Positions 16,714 to 26,236 are shown, numbered from the stretch's first letter. The stretch: DNA of 64,000 bases from DASXKD01 sp963703605 (GCA_963703605.1 CAVPFC010000033.1:62001-126000); one strand, 5' to 3'. Numbers and translations are program-made. Notes: generated by a model from the sequence alone, not told the origin.

Positions 16714-17676
16714 TTATCCGCGCAGCGCGGGCAGTAGTTCGGTGGCTGCCCAGCTGATGAACCGCTCCTGGGTGTCGGCGCCGATCTGCACCAGCGCCAC
16801 GTGCGTGTACCCGGCCGCGGCGAATTCGCGGATCCCGGCGACGTGGCGCTGGAGGTCTGGGCCGCACGGCATTTGCGCGCGCACGTCCTGCTCGCGGACC
16901 GTCCTTGCCGCCGCGTCGAACGACGCCGGGCCGGGCAGCTCGGCGTTGACCCGCCAGCCGCCGGTGAACCAGCGGAACTGATCCATCGCCCGGCTCACCG
17001 CGGCCTGCTGGTCCGGGTCGTAGGACAGCGCGATCTGGCCGATGCGCGGCTTGCCGGAGCCTCCCGCGGCGTCGAACATCTCGCCCAGCTCCGCCCGGGG
17101 CTCGGTGGCGATCATGACGTCGGCATGCCGCCCGGCCAGGCGGCAGCTCGCCGATCCGGATACCGCGATGCCGATCGGCGGAGCGGTGTCCGGCAGGTCC
17201 CAGACCTTCGCGGATTCAACCTCGAAATGCCTGCCCCGGTAGGTCACGGTGCCGCCCGCCCACAGCGCCCTGATGATCTCGACGGCCTCGGCCAGCATCT
17301 CGTGGCGCAACCGGGCCACCGGCCAGTGCCCGCCCACGATGTGCTCGTTGAGATTCTCGCCCGCGCCCAGGCCTAGGGTGAACCGGCCGTCGGACAGCAA
17401 TTGCATGGTCGCCGCCTTTTGCGCGACGACGGCCGGGTGATAACGGCGGGTCGGGCAGGTGACGTACGTCATCAACGGAATGTGGCTGGTCGCCTGGGCG
17501 GCCGCGCCGAGCACGCTCCACGCGTAGGGGGAATGGCCCTGGGCCTCCAGCCACGGGAAGTAGTGGTCACTGATCACCGCGAAGTCGAAGCCTGCCTGCT
17601 CGGCGAGGATAACGTCGCGCACAAGCTGCTTGGGACCAGCCTGCTCGCACATCATCGTGTAACCGATCTGCGTCAT
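16714..17676 (-). CDS. LLM-class F420-dependent oxidoreductase
   Basis: A 320-residue luciferase-like monooxygenase-fold protein resembling F420-dependent glucose-6-phosphate dehydrogenase relatives. It shows MTQIGYTMMCEQAGPKQLV at the N-terminus, FAVISDHYFPWLEAQGHSP for the cofactor pocket, and the LGLGAGENLNEH block typical of this class. ATG at 17676 follows GAGAAGG. It lies 29 nt downstream of the small membrane protein gene and 63 nt upstream of the AKR, in the same orientation. Use of coenzyme F420 is inferred from family, and the substrate is open. Confidence 0.82.
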   Translation of the reverse strand: MTQIGYTMMCEQAGPKQLVRDVILAEQAGFDFAVISDHYFPWLEAQGHSPYAWSVLGAAAQATSHIPLMTYVTCPTRRYHPAVVAQKAATMQLLSDGRFTLGLGAGENLNEHIVGGHWPVARLRHEMLAEAVEIIRALWAGGTVTYRGRHFEVESAKVWDLPDTAPPIGIAVSGSASCRLAGRHADVMIATEPRAELGEMFDAAGGSGKPRIGQIALSYDPDQQAAVSRAMDQFRWFTGGWRVNAELPGPASFDAAARTVREQDVRAQMPCGPDLQRHVAGIREFAAAGYTHVALVQIGADTQERFISWAATELLPALRG

Positions 17677-17704
17677 GGCGCACCTTCTCGATGGGCGGGC
17701 CGGG

Positions 17705-18214
17705 TTAGCGGGAGCCGTTCGCGCGGAGCACGGCGATCTCGCGGTCCACGGCGTGGATGAACTGGTTCTGGCAGGCCTGCTGGTCGCTGGAAGTGGTGGC
17801 CGCGCTCAGGCACTGGCCGTAGGTGTTGAGCTGCTTGCCGAACACGGCGAACGCGATCAGCATGACCGCGCTCAGGATGATCCCGATCGCGGCGATCACG
17901 GTCGCGGTGATCGATCCGCGCGGCCGCGCGGTGCCGCCGCGCCGGGCCCGGGCCAGCGCGGTCACGGCCAGCCACATCGCGATGAGCCCGGCCAGCAGCG
18001 CGTACACCACCAGGTAGATGCCGCGCTGAAGGTAGTTCAGCGACAGCAGCCCCACCAGGCTCAGCAGGGCAATCAGCAGCGCCGCCACGGCACGATGCCG
18101 GGTCGCCGGCTCGGCGGGCGCCGCCACGCGGCCCGGCGTGGGCGCGGTGGGCGACGGGGACACCGTCGCGCGCCGCGGCGGGTCGTCGGTGCGCCGGTCG
18201 TCCGGGGAGGGCAT
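17705..18214 (-). CDS. Small membrane protein, DUF4190-like
   Basis: A 169-residue protein with a polar Pro/Arg/Thr-rich cytoplasmic N-terminus of about 45 residues. It then has hydrophobic spans (AVAALLIALLSLVGLLSL, YALLAGLIAMWLAVTAL, ITATVIAAIGIILSAVML) and a short extracellular tail with two Cys (QCLSAATTSSDQQACQNQF). This layout resembles DUF4190 proteins. ATG at 18212-18214 is preferred over the open frame extending upstream. It heads the leftward cassette and is divergent from purN. Function unknown. Confidence 0.65.
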   Translation of the reverse strand: MPSPDDRRTDDPPRRATVSPSPTAPTPGRVAAPAEPATRHRAVAALLIALLSLVGLLSLNYLQRGIYLVVYALLAGLIAMWLAVTALARARRGGTARPRGSITATVIAAIGIILSAVMLIAFAVFGKQLNTYGQCLSAATTSSDQQACQNQFIHAVDREIAVLRANGSR

Positions 18215-18299
18215 AAGACCTAATTCTGCCCGCTGCCCGCCACTGATCTTGCCCCTGGCTGCGCCCGGCGTCCCGCGAGGGACGGGCAACGGGTTGGTC

Positions 18300-18305
18300 T
18301 AGGGT
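18300..18305 (+). promoter_or_regulatory. -10 hexamer TAGGGT, leaderless start of purN
   Basis: TAGGGT ends 7 nt before the purN ATG at 18313 and there is no Shine-Dalgarno sequence in between. Confidence 0.5.
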
Positions 18306-18312
18306 TGCTCGC

Positions 18313-18975
18313 ATGTCGGCGCGGCTGGTGGTCCTGGTCTCGGGCGCGGGCACCAACCTCCAGGCGCTGCTGGACGCCTGCGCGCGGAAGGAGTATGGCG
18401 CGGCCGTCGTGGCGGTGGGCGCCGACCGGACGGGGATCGAGGGGCTCACCCGGGCGCGGCGGTCCGGGATACCCGTCTTCGCCCACCGGGCCGGGGACTT
18501 CGGCTCCCGTGCCGAGTGGGACCGGGCGCTCACCGAGTCATGCGCCGCCTACCGCCCGGACCTGGTGATCTCGGCCGGCTTCATGAAGCTGGTCGGCCAG
18601 GACTTCCTCGGCCGCTTCGCCGGGCGCTTCATCAACACCCACCCGTCCCTGCTGCCGTCGTTCGCCGGGATGCACGGGGTCAAGGACGCGCTCGCCTACG
18701 GGGTGAAGGTGACCGGCTGCACGGTGTTCCTGGTCGACGCGGGCACCGACACCGGGCCGGTGATCGCCCAGGCGGCGGTGGAGGTCAGGGAAGATGACGA
18801 CGTGACCACGCTGCACGAGCGAATCAAGGTGACCGAGCGCGCGCTGCTTGTCGAGACCGTGGGCAGGATGGTCCGGGACGGCTGGTCGGTGCGCGGCCGC
18901 ACGGTGCGGATCGGCCGGCCGGGGCGGGCCAGCGACGCAACAGGCGAGCCGGCGGGTGAGCGGGCCGGCCGGTGA
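18313..18975 (+). CDS. purN: Phosphoribosylglycinamide formyltransferase
   Basis: A 220-residue formyl-THF-dependent GAR transformylase, third step of purine synthesis. It starts MSARLVVLVSGAGTNLQALL, which contains the phosphate-binding loop. The catalytic Asn and His lie in INTHPSLLPSF near residue 100, and the catalytic Asp in VDAGTDTGPVIAQ. A tail of about 20 residues rich in Gly/Arg/Ala extends beyond the core. Leaderless start at ATG 18313. purH begins 16 nt after its stop, a conserved actinobacterial pair. Confidence 0.95.
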   Translation: MSARLVVLVSGAGTNLQALLDACARKEYGAAVVAVGADRTGIEGLTRARRSGIPVFAHRAGDFGSRAEWDRALTESCAAYRPDLVISAGFMKLVGQDFLGRFAGRFINTHPSLLPSFAGMHGVKDALAYGVKVTGCTVFLVDAGTDTGPVIAQAAVEVREDDDVTTLHERIKVTERALLVETVGRMVRDGWSVRGRTVRIGRPGRASDATGEPAGERAGR

Positions 18976-18991
18976 CGACGAAGGACGGGCA

Positions 18992-20580
18992 GTGACTCAG
19001 CTTCTTATCAGGCGGGCGCTGGTCAGCGTCTACGACAAGACCGGGCTGGCCGAGCTCGCCGGCGCGCTCACCGCGGCCGGGGTGGAGATCGTCAGCACCG
19101 GCAGCACGGCGGGCGTGATCGCCGCGGCCGGGGTGCCGGTGACCCGGGTCGAGGAGGTGACCGGGTTCCCCGAGTGCCTGGACGGGCGGGTGAAGACGCT
19201 GCATCCCGGCGTGCACGCGGGGCTGCTCGCCGACCCGGGCCAGCCCGCGCACCAAGAGCAGCTCGGCGCCCTGGGGATCGCGCCGTTCGAGTTGCTGGTG
19301 GTCAACCTCTACCCGTTCGAGGCGACGGTGGCCGGCGGCGCCCCGCCCGCGGAGTGCGTGGAGCAGATCGACATCGGCGGCCCGGCCATGGTGCGCGCCG
19401 CCGCCAAGAACCACGCCAGGGTCGCGGTGATCACCGGCCCGGCGGCCTACCCCGACGTCGTCACCGCGCTGGCGGCCGGCGGGTTCACCCTCCCGCAGCG
19501 CCGGCGGCTCGCCGCCCAGGCGTACGCGCTCACCGCGCGCTACGACGCGGCGGTCGCGTCCTGGTTCGCGTCGGAGTACGCGCCCGACGACACCGCGCGG
19601 GAGACCGGCTGGCCGGACGTGGTGGCCGGGCTGTGGACCCGCCACGACGTGCTGCGCTACGGGGAGAACCCGCATCAGGGCGCGGCGCTGTACACCCGCC
19701 CCGGCGTACCGGCCGGCCTGGCCACGGCCGAGGTGCTGCACGGCAAGGCGATGTCCTACAACAACTACACCGACGCCGCGGCGGCCCGGCGGGCCGCGTT
19801 CGACTTCAGCAGCCCCTGTGTGGCGATCATCAAGCACGCGAACCCGTGCGGCATCGCGATCGGCGCCGACCTGGCCGAGGCGCACCGCAAGGCGCACGCC
19901 TGCGACCCGGTGTCCGCCTACGGCGGGGTCATCGCCGCCAACGGGGTGATCACCCTGGCCATGGCGGACCAGGTCGCGGACATCTTCACCGAGGTCATCG
20001 TCGCCCCCGGGTACGAGGAGGCGGCGCTGCGGGTGCTCACCGCGAAAAAGAACCTGCGGCTGCTGCGCTGCCCGGCACCGGAGCCCGGCCGGGGGCCGGC
20101 CGCCCGGCGTGGGGCGGAGCCGAGTGGCGCCAGCTCGACGGCGGCATGCTGATGCAGACGCCCGACCGGCTCGACGCCCCCGGCGACGACCCGGCGGCCT
20201 GGGAGCACAAGGCCGGCCCCGCGGCCGGCCCGGGCACGGTGGCCGACCTGGCCTTCGCCTGGCGGGCCTGCCGGGCGGTGAAGTCCAACGCGATCGTGAT
20301 CGCCAGCGACGGCGCCACGGTCGGGGTGGGCATGGGCCAGGTCAACCGGGTGGACCCGGCCAGGCTCGCGGTCGCCCGCTCCGGCGAGCGGAGCAAGGGC
20401 GCGGTGGCCGCGAGCGACGCCTACTTCCCGTTCGCGGACGGGTTCGGCGTCCTGGCCGACGCCGGGGTCCGCGCCGTGGTTGAGCCGGGCGGCTCGATCC
20501 GCGACGGCGACGTGATCGAGGCCGCACAAGCCTCGGGAGTCAGCCTGTACTTCACCGGGGCACGTCACTTCTTCCACTGA
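18992..20580 (+). CDS. purH: IMP cyclohydrolase / AICAR formyltransferase (frameshifted)
   Basis: Bifunctional last two steps of IMP synthesis. The N-terminal MGS-like cyclohydrolase (ALVSVYDKTGL, VSTGSTAGVI, DGRVKTLHPGVHAGLL) and most of the transformylase (YGENPHQGAALY, MSYNNYTDAAAA, IIKHANPCG) are in the first frame from GTG 18992. Near 20111-20114 the frame moves by -1 and continues as GAEWRQLDGGMLMQTPD to GARHFFH. Restoring one G to the GGGG run at 20111-20114 joins both parts (RRGGGAEWRQL). Both sides keep normal codon bias and all catalytic blocks. PurH is essential for purine synthesis, so I think a sequence error is more likely than a real mutation. Confidence 0.88.
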
Positions 20581-20680
20581 CCACGAGACTTGAGCCACGA
20601 ACAACAGTCACCGAACGCCGGGAGGGTTATATGGGTGCCGCGTTGAGAGGCTGTATTGGCGTAACGGCGGGGAGTGGGCG

Positions 20681-21550
20681 GTGACCGCGCGGATACTCGA
20701 CGGCAAGGCGACAGCGGCCGCGATCAAGGCGGACCTCAAGGAGCGGGTGGCCCGCCTCGCGGCGGCCGGCCTGGTGCCCGGGCTGGGCACGGTACTGGTC
20801 GGCGACGACCCGGGCAGCCACGCCTACGTCAACGGCAAGCACCGCGACAGCCTGGAGGTCGGCATCGCCAGCATCCGCCGGGAGCTGCCCGCCGACGCCA
20901 CCCAGGAGCAGGTCGAGGCCGTGGTCGAGGAGCTGAACGCGGACCCGGCGTGCACCGGCTACATCGTGCAGCTCCCGCTGCCGGCCGGCCTGGACTCCTA
21001 TCGCGTGCTGGAGCGGATGGATCCCGCGAAGGACGCCGACGGCCTGCACCCGGTCAGCCTGGGCAAGCTGGTGCTCGGCGTGCCGGGCCCGCTGCCGGCT
21101 ACCCCGCGCGGGATCGTCGAGCTGCTACGGCGGTTCGGCGTGCCGATCGCGGGCGCGGAGGTCACCGTGGTCGGCCGCGGCATCACCGTGGGCCGCTCGC
21201 TGGGTCTGCTGCTCACCCGGCGCAGCGAGAACGCGACCGTCACCTTGTGCCACACCGGCACCAAGGATCTGGCCGGGCACACCCGCCGCTCGGACATCGT
21301 GATCGTGGCGGCGGGGCGGCCCGGGCTGCTCACCGCCGACATGGTCCGGCCCGGCGCGGCCGTCGTCGACGTGGGCATCACCCGCACCGAGGCGGGGCTG
21401 GCGGGCGACGTCGCGGCCGAGGTCGCCGAGGTGGCGGGCTACCTGGCGCCGGTGCCCGGCGGGGTCGGGCCGATGACCAGGGCCATGCTGCTCGTCAACG
21501 TGGTCGAGGCGGCGGAGCGCCAATTCGACGCGGAAGCTACTAGCCAGTAA
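20681..21550 (+). CDS. folD: Methylenetetrahydrofolate dehydrogenase / methenyl-THF cyclohydrolase
   Basis: A 289-residue bifunctional one-carbon enzyme that supplies 10-formyl-THF used by PurN and PurH just upstream. The catalytic Tyr and Lys are in SHAYVNGKHRDSLEVGI, the substrate block in IVQLPLPAGLD, and the NADP site in VVGRGITVGRSLGLLL. The C-terminal signature reads PGGVGPMTRAMLL. GTG at 20681 follows GGGGAGTGGGCG. It is 100 nt from the purH stop; that gap holds no gene. Confidence 0.95.
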   Translation: MTARILDGKATAAAIKADLKERVARLAAAGLVPGLGTVLVGDDPGSHAYVNGKHRDSLEVGIASIRRELPADATQEQVEAVVEELNADPACTGYIVQLPLPAGLDSYRVLERMDPAKDADGLHPVSLGKLVLGVPGPLPATPRGIVELLRRFGVPIAGAEVTVVGRGITVGRSLGLLLTRRSENATVTLCHTGTKDLAGHTRRSDIVIVAAGRPGLLTADMVRPGAAVVDVGITRTEAGLAGDVAAEVAEVAGYLAPVPGGVGPMTRAMLLVNVVEAAERQFDAEATSQ

Positions 21551-21709
21551 CATAGCGGTTGCGCCCGCCGGGCGGGCCGCGGCTGCGCGGCACCGGCCGG
21601 GAGGTACCCCGGGGCCGGGCGGGACCGCCGCATTTGGCAGTCTTGACCGTGCCCCGGGCGCAGGCACGGGCGCGGCAGCAGGACACGGGCAGGAGGACGG
21701 CCAGCGATC

Positions 21710-22490
21710 ATGAACATCGTCGTCTGCGTGAAGCAGGTCCCCGACACCGGGGCCGAGCGCACCCTGCGGGCCGAGGACGCCCGGCTCGACCGCGCCTCGG
21801 CCGACGGGCTCATGAACGAGCTCGACGAGTACGCGATCGAGGAGGGGCTCCGCCTGACCGAGGCGCACGGGGGCGAGGTGACCATCCTGTCCATGGGCCC
21901 GGATCAAGCCAGCGAGACCATCCGCAAGGCGCTGTCCATGGGCGCCGACAAGGCGGTGCACCTGGTCGACGACGCGCTGGCGGGGTCCGACGCGCTCGCC
22001 ACCTCGCTCGCGCTGGCCACCGTGCTCCGCCGCACCGGGTTCGACCTGGTCATCCTCGGCTCGGAATCGACCGACGCCCGGATGGGCGTGATGGCCGCGA
22101 TGCTGGCCGAGCGCCTGGGCGTCCCGCAGGTGTCGCTGGCCAGCAAGGTCGAGGTCGACGGCAGCGCGATCACGATCCACCGGCAGACCGACTACGGCTA
22201 CGAGGTGGTCGAGGCGGCCCTGCCCGGCCGTCGTCAGCGTGGTCGAGAAGATCAACGAGCCGCGTTACCCGTCCTTCAAGGGGATCATGGCGGCCAAGAA
22301 GAAGCCGGTGGAGACGCTCAGCATCGCCGACGCCGGGATCGACCCCGGGCAGGTCGGCCTCGGCGCCGCCACCACCGAGGTGATCAGCTTCGCCGCGCGG
22401 CCGCCCCGCGAGGCGGGCACCATCGTCAAGGACGAGGGCGACGGCGGCGTCAAGGCGGCCGAGTTCCTCGCCGCGCAGAAGTTCATCTGA
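21710..22490 (+). CDS. etfB: Electron transfer flavoprotein beta subunit (frameshifted)
   Basis: ETF beta passes electrons from acyl-CoA dehydrogenases to the respiratory chain with EtfA. The first frame starts MNIVVCVKQVPDTGAERTL and carries NELDEYAIEEGLRL, ILGSESTDARMGVM and RQTDYGYEVVEAALP. After ALP the frame is lost and resumes at VVSVVEKINEPRYPSFKGIM to LAAQKFI. One extra G in the CCCGGCC run (22226-22227) accounts for it: without it the joint reads ALPAVVSVVEKINEP, the expected family sequence. GGAGG lies upstream of ATG 21710. etfA follows after 21 nt. A sequence error is likely because both halves are well conserved. Confidence 0.86.
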
Positions 22491-22511
22491 CCGGAAGGCC
22501 GGGCCAACCGC

Positions 22512-23482
22512 ATGTCTGAGATCCTCGTCCTCGCCGAGCACGACGGCGAGTCGGTCAAGAAGGTCACGCTCGAGCTGCTGACGCTGGCCCGCAGGTTCGG
22601 CGAGCCCGCCGCGGTGTGGCTGGGCGACGGCGCGCAGGCAGGCCGGGAGCGGCTGGCCGAGTTCGGCGCCGCCAAGGTCTACGTTGCCGACGCCGACGGG
22701 GTGACCGACTACGCCGTCGCGCCCGCCGCCGAGGTGCTCGCGTCGCTGGTGGCGCAGGCGTCGCCCGCCGCGGTGCTCGTCGCCGCCACCGGCGAGGGCA
22801 AGGAGGTGGCCGGCCGCCTCGCGGTCAAGACCGGCTCCGGCGTGCTCACCGACGCCGTGGACCTCACCCCGGGCGAGGACGGGTCGCCGATGGTCGCCGA
22901 GCAGTCCATCTTCGGCGGCGCCATCGTGGTGAGGTCGCGGGTCCGCACCGGCGTCCCGATCGTGGCCGTGCGGCCGAACGCGGTCACGCCCGAGCCGTCC
23001 CCCGGCGCGGCCGAGCTGGCACCGGTCACGGCCCCGCTGAGCGAGGCGGCCAAGGGCGCGCGCATCACCGAGCCGGGTCGTCGCCGGAGCGCAGCGAGCG
23101 GCCTGAGCTCACCGAGGCGTCCATCGTCGTGTCCGGCGGCCGGGGCGTCGGCGGAAGCGAGAACTTCGCGCTGATCGAGAAGCTCGCGGACTCGCTCGGC
23201 GCGGCGGTCGGCGCGTCGCGCGCGGCCACCGACGCCGGCTGGTACCCGCACCAGTTCCAGGTGGGCCAGACCGGCAAGACCGTGTCCCCGCAGCTCTACG
23301 TCGCGGTCGGCATCTCCGGCGCGATCCAGCACCGGGCCGGCATGCAGACCGCCAAGACCATCATGGTGATCAACAAGGATCCCGAGGCGCCCATCTTCGA
23401 GCTGGCCGACTTCGGCGTGGTCGGCGACCTGTTCAAGGTCGTGCCGCAGCTCACCGAGGAGATCGCCAAGCGCCAGGCCTGA
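22512..23482 (+). CDS. etfA: Electron transfer flavoprotein alpha subunit (frameshifted)
   Basis: FAD-binding ETF subunit. The first frame runs from ATG 22512 (MSEILVLAEHDGESVKKVTL) to SEAAKGARITE. The second carries the FAD domain: VVSGGRGVGGSENFALIEKLADSLG, ASRAATDAGW, QVGQTGKTVSPQLYVAVGISGAIQH, INKDPEAPIFELADFGVVGD. The frame changes by +2 between about 23070 and 23095. Two single-base insertions (GAGcCGG and GCCGgAG) would restore ITERVVAERSERPEL; one missing base would also reopen the frame, less well. The FAD motif is complete, so the gene is probably functional in the organism. Confidence 0.85.
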
Positions 23483-23491
23483 CCGCCGGTG

Positions 23492-23509
23492 GCCCGGCCG
23501 GGGCCGGGC
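23492..23509. terminator. GC hairpin after etfA
   Basis: GCCCGGC and GCCGGGC arms around a CGGG loop begin 10 nt after the etfA stop codon. It could end the etfBA transcript before the separately transcribed cysteine desulfurase gene. No T run. Confidence 0.35.
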
Positions 23510-23544
23510 GGTTGCCGGAAAGTCCAGCTAGGCTTGGCTTCGTC

Positions 23545-24792
23545 ATGGGGTACACGAACAGGGCTGGCCAGCCTGGATCTGACGGCGGAGGCGGCGGGCT
23601 CCCGGATCATACGCACGGCGATCTGGTGTACCTGGACCACGCCGCCACCACGCCGATGCTGCCCGAGGCCATCGCCGCGATGCGCGACGAGCTCGGGCAC
23701 CTGGGCAACCCCTCGTCCCTGCACAACGCGGGCCGCCGGGCCCGCCGGGTGGTCGAGGAATCCCGGGAGCAGATAGCCGAGGCGTTCTGCGCCAGGCCCA
23801 GCGAGGTGATCTTCACCAGCGGCGGGACCGAGGCGGACAACCTCGCCCTGAAGGGCCTGTTCTGGGCGCGGCGCGACGCCGATCCGGCCCGGCGCCGGGT
23901 CCTGGTGACCGCGGTCGAGCACCACGCGGTGCTCGACTCGGCGCTGTGGCTGGAAAACCACGAGGGCGCCGAGGTCGGCTGGCTGCCCGTGGACGGTACC
24001 GGGCGGTTGCCGGCGGACGCGCTGCGGGCCGCGATCGAGGCGGATCCCGGCGCCGTCGCGCTGGTCAGCGTCATGTGGGCGAACAACGAGGTGGGCACGA
24101 TCCAGCCGGTCGCCGAGTTGGCGGCGGTGGCGGCGGAGTACGGGATCCCGTTCCACACCGACGCGGTGCAGGCCGCGGCTCAGGTCCCGGTGGCCTTCGC
24201 GGGCAGCGGCGCGGACGCGCTCACGATCACCGCGCACAAGCTCGGCGGCCCGGTCGGCGTGGGTGCGCTGTTGCTCGCGCGGGGGGTCCAGCCGGTCCCG
24301 GTGCTGCACGGCGGCGGCCAGGAGGCCGACATCAGGTCCGGCACGCTGGACGCCCCGGCGATCCGCGCGTTCGCGACCGCGGCCCAGGCCGTGGCCAAGA
24401 GCAGGGACGCCGACGCGGCCCGGCTGGCGGCGCTCCGCGACGACCTGGTCGGCCGGGTCCGCGCCGCGGTGCCCGATGCGATACTCAACGGCGCGCCGCC
24501 GGGGCCGGGCAGGCTGCCGGGCAACGCGCACTTCTCGTTCCCCGGCTGCGAGGGCGACGCGCTGCTCATGCTGCTCGACGCCAAGGGGATCGCGTGCTCC
24601 ACCGGGTCGGCGTGCACCGCCGGGGTGGCCCGGCCCAGCCACGTGCTGCTCGCCATGGGCGCCGACGAGGCACAGGCGCGCAGCACGCTGCGGTTTTCGT
24701 TCGGCTCGACGTCTACCCAGGCGGACAGCGAGGCCGTCGGGGCGGTGATCGGCGAGGCCGTCGAGCGCGCCCGGCGGGCCGGCCGCTCATGA
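23545..24792 (+). CDS. Cysteine desulfurase (IscS/NifS family)
   Basis: A 415-residue PLP enzyme that takes sulfur from cysteine; its place just before mnmA points to tRNA 2-thiolation and probably Fe-S supply. It has VYLDHAATTPMLPEA at the N-terminal core, HHAVLDS (cofactor His), SVMWANNEVGTIQP, the PLP-lysine in TITAHKLGGPVGVGALL, and the catalytic loop Cys in IACSTGSACTAG. About 25 Gly-rich residues precede the core. ATG at 23545 is chosen; a TAGGCT hexamer lies 10 nt upstream, so the mRNA may be nearly leaderless. The open frame continues 11 codons further upstream. Confidence 0.92.
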   Translation: MGYTNRAGQPGSDGGGGGLPDHTHGDLVYLDHAATTPMLPEAIAAMRDELGHLGNPSSLHNAGRRARRVVEESREQIAEAFCARPSEVIFTSGGTEADNLALKGLFWARRDADPARRRVLVTAVEHHAVLDSALWLENHEGAEVGWLPVDGTGRLPADALRAAIEADPGAVALVSVMWANNEVGTIQPVAELAAVAAEYGIPFHTDAVQAAAQVPVAFAGSGADALTITAHKLGGPVGVGALLLARGVQPVPVLHGGGQEADIRSGTLDAPAIRAFATAAQAVAKSRDADAARLAALRDDLVGRVRAAVPDAILNGAPPGPGRLPGNAHFSFPGCEGDALLMLLDAKGIACSTGSACTAGVARPSHVLLAMGADEAQARSTLRFSFGSTSTQADSEAVGAVIGEAVERARRAGRS

Positions 24793-24860
24793 AGTCCTAC
24801 GGCATCGGCTGACGGCCGGCCATGATCACCGCTGCGGCCGGTGGAGGGCGCGGGGTCTCA

Positions 24861-24866
24861 TAGGCT
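24861..24866 (+). promoter_or_regulatory. -10 hexamer TAGGCT, leaderless start of mnmA
   Basis: TAGGCT ends 7 nt before the ATG at 24874 and separates mnmA transcription from the desulfurase gene 81 nt upstream. Confidence 0.5.
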
Positions 24867-24873
24867 GGCCGGG

Positions 24874-25944
24874 ATGAGCAGGATGCGGGTGCTGGCGGCC
24901 ATGTCCGGGGGAGTGGACTCGGCGGTGGCCGCGGCGCGGGCGGCCGACGCCGGGCACGAGGTGACCGGCGTCCATCTCGCGCTGTCGCTGAACCCGCAGT
25001 CCTACCGCTCCGGGGCACGGGGCTGCTGCACGCTGGAGGACGCCAGGGACGCCCGCCGCGCGGCCGACGTGATCGGGATTCCGTTCTACGTGTGGGACAT
25101 GGCCGAACGGTTCCACCAGGATGTGGTCAGCGACTTCGTGGCAGAGTACGCCCAGGGGCGCACCCCCAACCCGTGCCTGCGGTGCAACGAGAAGATCAAG
25201 TTCGCGGCCGTGCTCGACCGGGCGGTCGCGCTCGGGTTCGACGCGGTGTGCACCGGGCATCACGCCCGGCTGGCGGGCGGCCGGCTGCACCGCAGCCCGG
25301 ACCGGGCCAAGGACCAGTCGTACGTGCTCGCCGTGCTCACCTCCGCGCAGCTGGGCCGGGCACTGTTCCCGCTGGGCGACTCAACCAAGGCCGAGGTCCG
25401 CGCGGAGGCGGCGGCCCGCGGGCTGGCGGTCGCGGACAAGCCGGACAGTCACGACGTCTGCTTCATCCCCGACGGGGACACGCGCGGCTTCCTGTCTCGC
25501 CATCTGGGCAGCGCGCCGGGCCCGATCGTGGACACCGAGGGGGCCGTGGTCGGCAGCCACGACGGCGCGTACGGGTTCACCATCGGCCAGCGCAGGGGGC
25601 TGCGCGTGGCCACCCCGGCCGGCGATGGCAGGCCGCGTTACGTGCTGGACATCGAGCCGGTCTCGGGCACGGTCACCGTCGGGCCCGCCGCTTCCCTCGA
25701 CGTGACCGAGATCGGCGGCGAGCGCCCGGTGTGGACCGGCTGTGCCCCGCCCACCGGCCCGGTTGACTGCGCGGTGCAGTTGCGGGCGCACGGCGAGGTG
25801 CACCCGGCGACGGCGATCCCCGCGGGGGACGCGCTGCGGATCGTGCTGGCCGAGCCGGCCCGGGGCGTGGCCCGCGGCCAGGCCGCGGTGCTCTACGACG
25901 GCGAAGCCGTCCTTGGCAGCGCCACGATCGCGGCCACTGCCTGA
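24874..25944 (+). CDS. mnmA: tRNA-specific 2-thiouridylase
   Basis: A 356-residue ATP-dependent enzyme that thiolates U34 of tRNAs for Glu, Gln and Lys. The PP-loop SGGVDSAVAA is at residues 10-20. The two active-site cysteines are in NPCLRCNEKIKF and SHDVCFIPDGD, and ACTGHHARL-like GHHARL and KDQSYVLAVL are present. The C-terminal beta domain (GQRRGLRVAT, VDCAVQLRAHGE) completes it. Sulfur comes from the cysteine desulfurase directly upstream. In many actinomycetes a MetE-like gene and ligA follow at once; here they are 14 kb away. Confidence 0.94.
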   Translation: MSRMRVLAAMSGGVDSAVAAARAADAGHEVTGVHLALSLNPQSYRSGARGCCTLEDARDARRAADVIGIPFYVWDMAERFHQDVVSDFVAEYAQGRTPNPCLRCNEKIKFAAVLDRAVALGFDAVCTGHHARLAGGRLHRSPDRAKDQSYVLAVLTSAQLGRALFPLGDSTKAEVRAEAAARGLAVADKPDSHDVCFIPDGDTRGFLSRHLGSAPGPIVDTEGAVVGSHDGAYGFTIGQRRGLRVATPAGDGRPRYVLDIEPVSGTVTVGPAASLDVTEIGGERPVWTGCAPPTGPVDCAVQLRAHGEVHPATAIPAGDALRIVLAEPARGVARGQAAVLYDGEAVLGSATIAATA

Positions 25945-26236
25945 CGGTGCCCGCAGGCCCGCGTCACGGCGCCGTCTGGCGCCGCCGCCACCGGCCCTCG
26001 GCGGCGACCTGGGCTGTCTCACAGACCAACGGCGCCCGTGATCATGACGTGATTGGTGGCTGTCCCACGATGTGACCGGTGCGGCTCTTGTGCCGAATGC
26101 GGTTGATCGGCATCTCGCCGCAAAATGTGTCGTTCGCGTGAATGTCTCGTGGCGATTGGGTAGATCGCTACCGGTGCGTTCGTTGCGAGCGCGGCAGGGT
26201 GCACGTGCGCAATGAGGCGGGCGCGCTGGAGGCGAG

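Noticed and set aside
20095..20125. Programmed -1 frameshift in purH
   Set aside because: No X-XXY-YYZ slippery heptamer at the joint, no known need for two PurH forms, and similar breaks affect four other genes here.
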